Shown here piece by piece: positions 61,776-64,000 of a stretch of DNA of 64,000 bases. This DNA comes from JBHJHP01 sp042219825. GTDB lineage: Bacteria; Bacteroidota; Bacteroidia; Bacteroidales; UBA5342. Within the stretch, counting starts at the first letter, position 1; each line of letters opens with the position of its first letter. The translations under genes and the position numbers were made by a program. The stretch is from positions 733,058 through 797,057 of the forward strand of contig NZ_JBHJHQ010000001.1 in NCBI RefSeq assembly GCF_042219825.1, written 5' to 3'. A model generated the notes under the pieces. The model was not told where the DNA came from. It worked only from the letters and a program-made list of their open reading frames with translations, and did not search any database.

Positions 61776-62348
61776 ATGAAAAACCGCTGTACATGGCCCG
61801 GAAATGATGAATTATATGTTACATATCACGATAATGAATGGGGTGTACCCATATATGACGATCACAAGATATTTGAATTCCTGATACTGGAAACGTTTCA
61901 GGCAGGTCTAAGCTGGATAACAATACTCAGAAAACGTGATAACTTTAGAAAAGCATTCGATAATTTTGATTTTTATAAAATTGCCGGGTACGATGAACCT
62001 AAATTAGATGAACTGATCAACAATGCCGGAATAATCCGAAATAAACTTAAAATAAAAGCGGCCGTAACCAACGCACAGGCTTACCTGAAAGTGATTGAAG
62101 AGTTCGGCTCATTCAGTACTTATATCTGGGGATTTACAGGTGGGAAGCCAATTATAAACCAATTTAAAACGTTATCCGAAATACCTGCAAAAACTGAGCT
62201 CTCTGACCAAATAAGTAAAGATTTAAAAAAGCGTGGGTTTAAATTTGTAGGTTCCACCGTTGTTTATGCGCACATGCAGGCCACGGGAATGGTGAATGAC
62301 CATGTTACTGATTGTTACCGGCATAAAGAGTGCCAGCAGATTAATTAA
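61776..62348 (+). CDS. tag: DNA-3-methyladenine glycosylase I
   Basis: A 190-residue base-excision repair enzyme removing 3-methyladenine. Zinc-snap residues Cys5 (RCTWPG), His18 (TYHDNEWG) and the C-terminal His/Cys pair in GMVNDHVTDCYRH are present. The base pocket segment is ILETFQAGLSWITIL. Length is normal. It diverges from the nickel SOD gene. Confidence 0.95.
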   Translation: MKNRCTWPGNDELYVTYHDNEWGVPIYDDHKIFEFLILETFQAGLSWITILRKRDNFRKAFDNFDFYKIAGYDEPKLDELINNAGIIRNKLKIKAAVTNAQAYLKVIEEFGSFSTYIWGFTGGKPIINQFKTLSEIPAKTELSDQISKDLKKRGFKFVGSTVVYAHMQATGMVNDHVTDCYRHKECQQIN

Positions 62349-62493
62349 TTACCTCTTTCATGCGGAATTTATTTTTTGAGTTTACATTTTGTAAGGAAAC
62401 ACACTATAAGAGACAAAATATTTCCTTTTCAAAAACCAAAATGTTAAAAAAAGAATTATCTTTAATCCAGAATCTTTTAACCCTTTAACTAAA

Positions 62494-62943
62494 ATGGATT
62501 TACAAACACTATTGCAACCACACATTATCTGGTTTCTGATTGGGATTGTTTTATTGCTTCTGGAACTGGCGATTCCGGGAATCTTTGTCATTTTTTTTGG
62601 TGCCGGAGCCATCATTACGGCAATTGCCAGCTATGTTTTTGATATTGATATCAATGTTCAGATACTGGTCTTTGTCATCTCCTCTGTCGTTCTTCTGCTT
62701 GCATTAAGACGTTGGCTTAAACGCAAATTCTTTGATAAAGCCGGAGATAAAGATGTTACACTTGAAGACGAGTTTATAGGGAAAAAAGCAATTGCTGAAA
62801 CCAGCTTTAAAAAAGGGCAGAAAGGAAAAGTTATTTTTAAAGGAACATCCTGGTCCGCAGTCTGCGACAGTGATGTAAAAAAAGATGACAACCTTACCAT
62901 CGTAGACAAGGACAGTATTACCTTAATTGTAAAAAACAATTAA
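62494..62943 (+). CDS. NfeD-family membrane protein (short form)
   Basis: A 149-residue protein with three hydrophobic segments (about 10-75: IIWFLIGIVLLLLELAIPG, GAGAIITAIASYVF, ILVFVISSVVLLLAL) and a C-terminal OB-fold domain (about 88-148, GKKAIAETSFKKGQKGKVIF). The serine protease domain of long NfeD forms is absent. Short NfeD proteins are nearly always paired with an SPFH protein, as here (34-bp gap), and are thought to shape membrane microdomains. Confidence 0.92.
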   Translation: MDLQTLLQPHIIWFLIGIVLLLLELAIPGIFVIFFGAGAIITAIASYVFDIDINVQILVFVISSVVLLLALRRWLKRKFFDKAGDKDVTLEDEFIGKKAIAETSFKKGQKGKVIFKGTSWSAVCDSDVKKDDNLTIVDKDSITLIVKNN

Positions 62944-62977
62944 ACAGCATAAGTATTAACCTTAAACTCAATTTATC

Positions 62978-63916
62978 ATGTTTTTAGTTCAAATTTCCGG
63001 ATCAACAATCATACTGATTGCTTTGGTCATTCTTGCCATTATTATTTTCTTTTCCACCATTAAAATTGTTCCGCAACGTTCTGCTTTTATTATTGAAAGG
63101 CTGGGGAAATTCAGGATAACCCTACAGGCAGGTTTTAACGTCCTTATTCCATTTATAGATAAAGTTGCCTATAAACACACGTTAAAAGAACAAGCCATTG
63201 ATGTGGCATCACAGATTTGTATTACCAAGGATAACATTGCTGTGGAAGTTGACGGGATTCTCTATCTGCAGGTTATCGATCCTTCAAAAGCCTCATATGG
63301 TATAGACGACTACAGATTTGCTTCAATCCAGATTGCACAAACCACCATGCGTAGTATAATTGGTAAAATGGAACTGGATAAAACATTTGAAGAACGCGAT
63401 CTCATTAACACCAATATTGTTGAAGCAGTAGATAAAGCATCTGATCCATGGGGTGTAAAAGTTACGCGATATGAACTCAAAAATATTGTTCCCCCTCAGA
63501 GTATTAAAGATGCCATGGAAAAACAAATGCGTGCAGAACGTGAAAAACGCGCATTAATCGCTGAGTCCGAAGGTCAGAAGCAGGCCAAGATTAACGTGGC
63601 AGAAGGTGACAAACAGGAGCTTATCAAACGTTCTGAAGGTGAAAAGCAGAAGCGTATTAACGAAGCTGAAGGTCGTGCTGCAGAAATTGAAAAAGTGGCA
63701 GTTGCAACGGCAATGGGACTTCGTCAGATAGCAGATGCCATCGGATCAGAAAATGGTATTGATGCTGTAAACCTGAGGATTGCCGAACAGTATCTGGGAG
63801 AATTCGGCAAGCTGGCTAAGGAAAGTAATACTATTATTCTTCCTAATAACCTGACTGATGTTTCAGGAATTGTTGCTACGGCAACATCGGTGCTTGAAAA
63901 AGTAACTAAAAAATAA
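62978..63916 (+). CDS. SPFH/Band 7 protein (stomatin, QmcA-like)
   Basis: A 312-residue protein with one N-terminal membrane anchor (about 9-26, STIILIALVILAIIIFF); the SPFH domain (about 27-190, VPQRSAFIIERLGKFRITLQ, ELKNIVPPQSIKDAMEKQM); and a long coiled-coil tail rich in Glu/Ala/Lys (about 185-240). It forms oligomeric membrane scaffolds that organise proteases and lipid domains. It is paired with the NfeD gene just upstream. Confidence 0.95.
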   Translation: MFLVQISGSTIILIALVILAIIIFFSTIKIVPQRSAFIIERLGKFRITLQAGFNVLIPFIDKVAYKHTLKEQAIDVASQICITKDNIAVEVDGILYLQVIDPSKASYGIDDYRFASIQIAQTTMRSIIGKMELDKTFEERDLINTNIVEAVDKASDPWGVKVTRYELKNIVPPQSIKDAMEKQMRAEREKRALIAESEGQKQAKINVAEGDKQELIKRSEGEKQKRINEAEGRAAEIEKVAVATAMGLRQIADAIGSENGIDAVNLRIAEQYLGEFGKLAKESNTIILPNNLTDVSGIVATATSVLEKVTKK

Positions 63917-64000
63917 AACTGAAGTGACTAGTCCTAAATAAGCGTTACAGTTTATTGACTAAATTAAAATAATTAATTGAGTTGTGAGTATTTCTTGCAA

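Overview
The window is AT-rich chromosome of a member of the Bacteroidota, probably a Bacteroidales/Marinilabiliales-type marine or sediment fermenter. The evidence is: proteins with type IX secretion (T9SS) sorting domains; TAnnTTTG-type housekeeping promoters shortly upstream of many start codons; an ECF sigma/FecR/TonB-receptor module with an STN domain; tandem FKBP lipoproteins; Bacteroidota-type purM-prfA-pyrF and atpD-atpC arrangements; and a Na+-pumping methylmalonyl-CoA decarboxylase operon typical of succinate/propionate fermenters. No rRNA, tRNA, CRISPR array, insertion sequence or prophage was seen. Most of the window is core housekeeping sequence.

Layout. 1-7.6 kb: two paralogous giant secreted lectin proteins on the minus strand. 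The first runs off the left edge. The second carries about 900 residues of Asp-rich thrombospondin type-3 repeats. 7.8-18 kb: nadK-fmt, a hybrid histidine kinase, Fe-type sodB, truA, a membrane histidine kinase, a PAS-only protein, dtd, RNase H and a U32 (TrhP-like) protein. 18.1-24.6 kb: a surface-glycan cluster with three GT4 enzymes, a GT-B-like protein, a pyruvyl-transferase-like protein and a GT9 enzyme. The GT9 gene follows atpDC in the same orientation. 24.6-36.4 kb: atpDC, polyprenyl synthase, pyrF, prfA, purM, an orphan ABC ATPase, comEC, a TrmH-family methylase, HU and mnmA. 36.4-41.9 kb: ECF sigma, a predicted anti-sigma protein and a coiled-coil outer-membrane barrel, then a membrane-anchored MutS-like ATPase. 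41.9-46 kb: the mce-mmdA-D-C-B operon. 46.3-53.4 kb: EamA exporter, speA, two FKBP lipoproteins, and a three-gene envelope cluster. 53.5-57.3 kb: TonB receptor, FecR and ECF sigma. 57.4-64 kb: nrnA, yebC, a secreted protein of unknown function, peroxiredoxin, an exported nickel superoxide dismutase, tag, and an NfeD-SPFH pair.

The strongest non-routine observations are these. (1) A long two-block promoter-like element with identical spacing lies upstream of both the ECF-FecR-TonB operon and the nearby envelope operon, which suggests one sigma regulon. (2) A nickel superoxide dismutase carries a Sec signal peptide whose predicted cleavage would directly expose the Ni-binding His, with no SodX peptidase nearby. 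(3) A perfect 11-bp inverted repeat holds the TTG start codon of comEC in its loop. (4) Degenerate heptanucleotide repeats are scattered through five intergenic regions between 16 and 36.6 kb. (5) The lectin paralogs differ in N-terminal architecture, and the TSP3 array has a visible history of internal duplication. No calls were checked against databases; family names rest on motif recognition.
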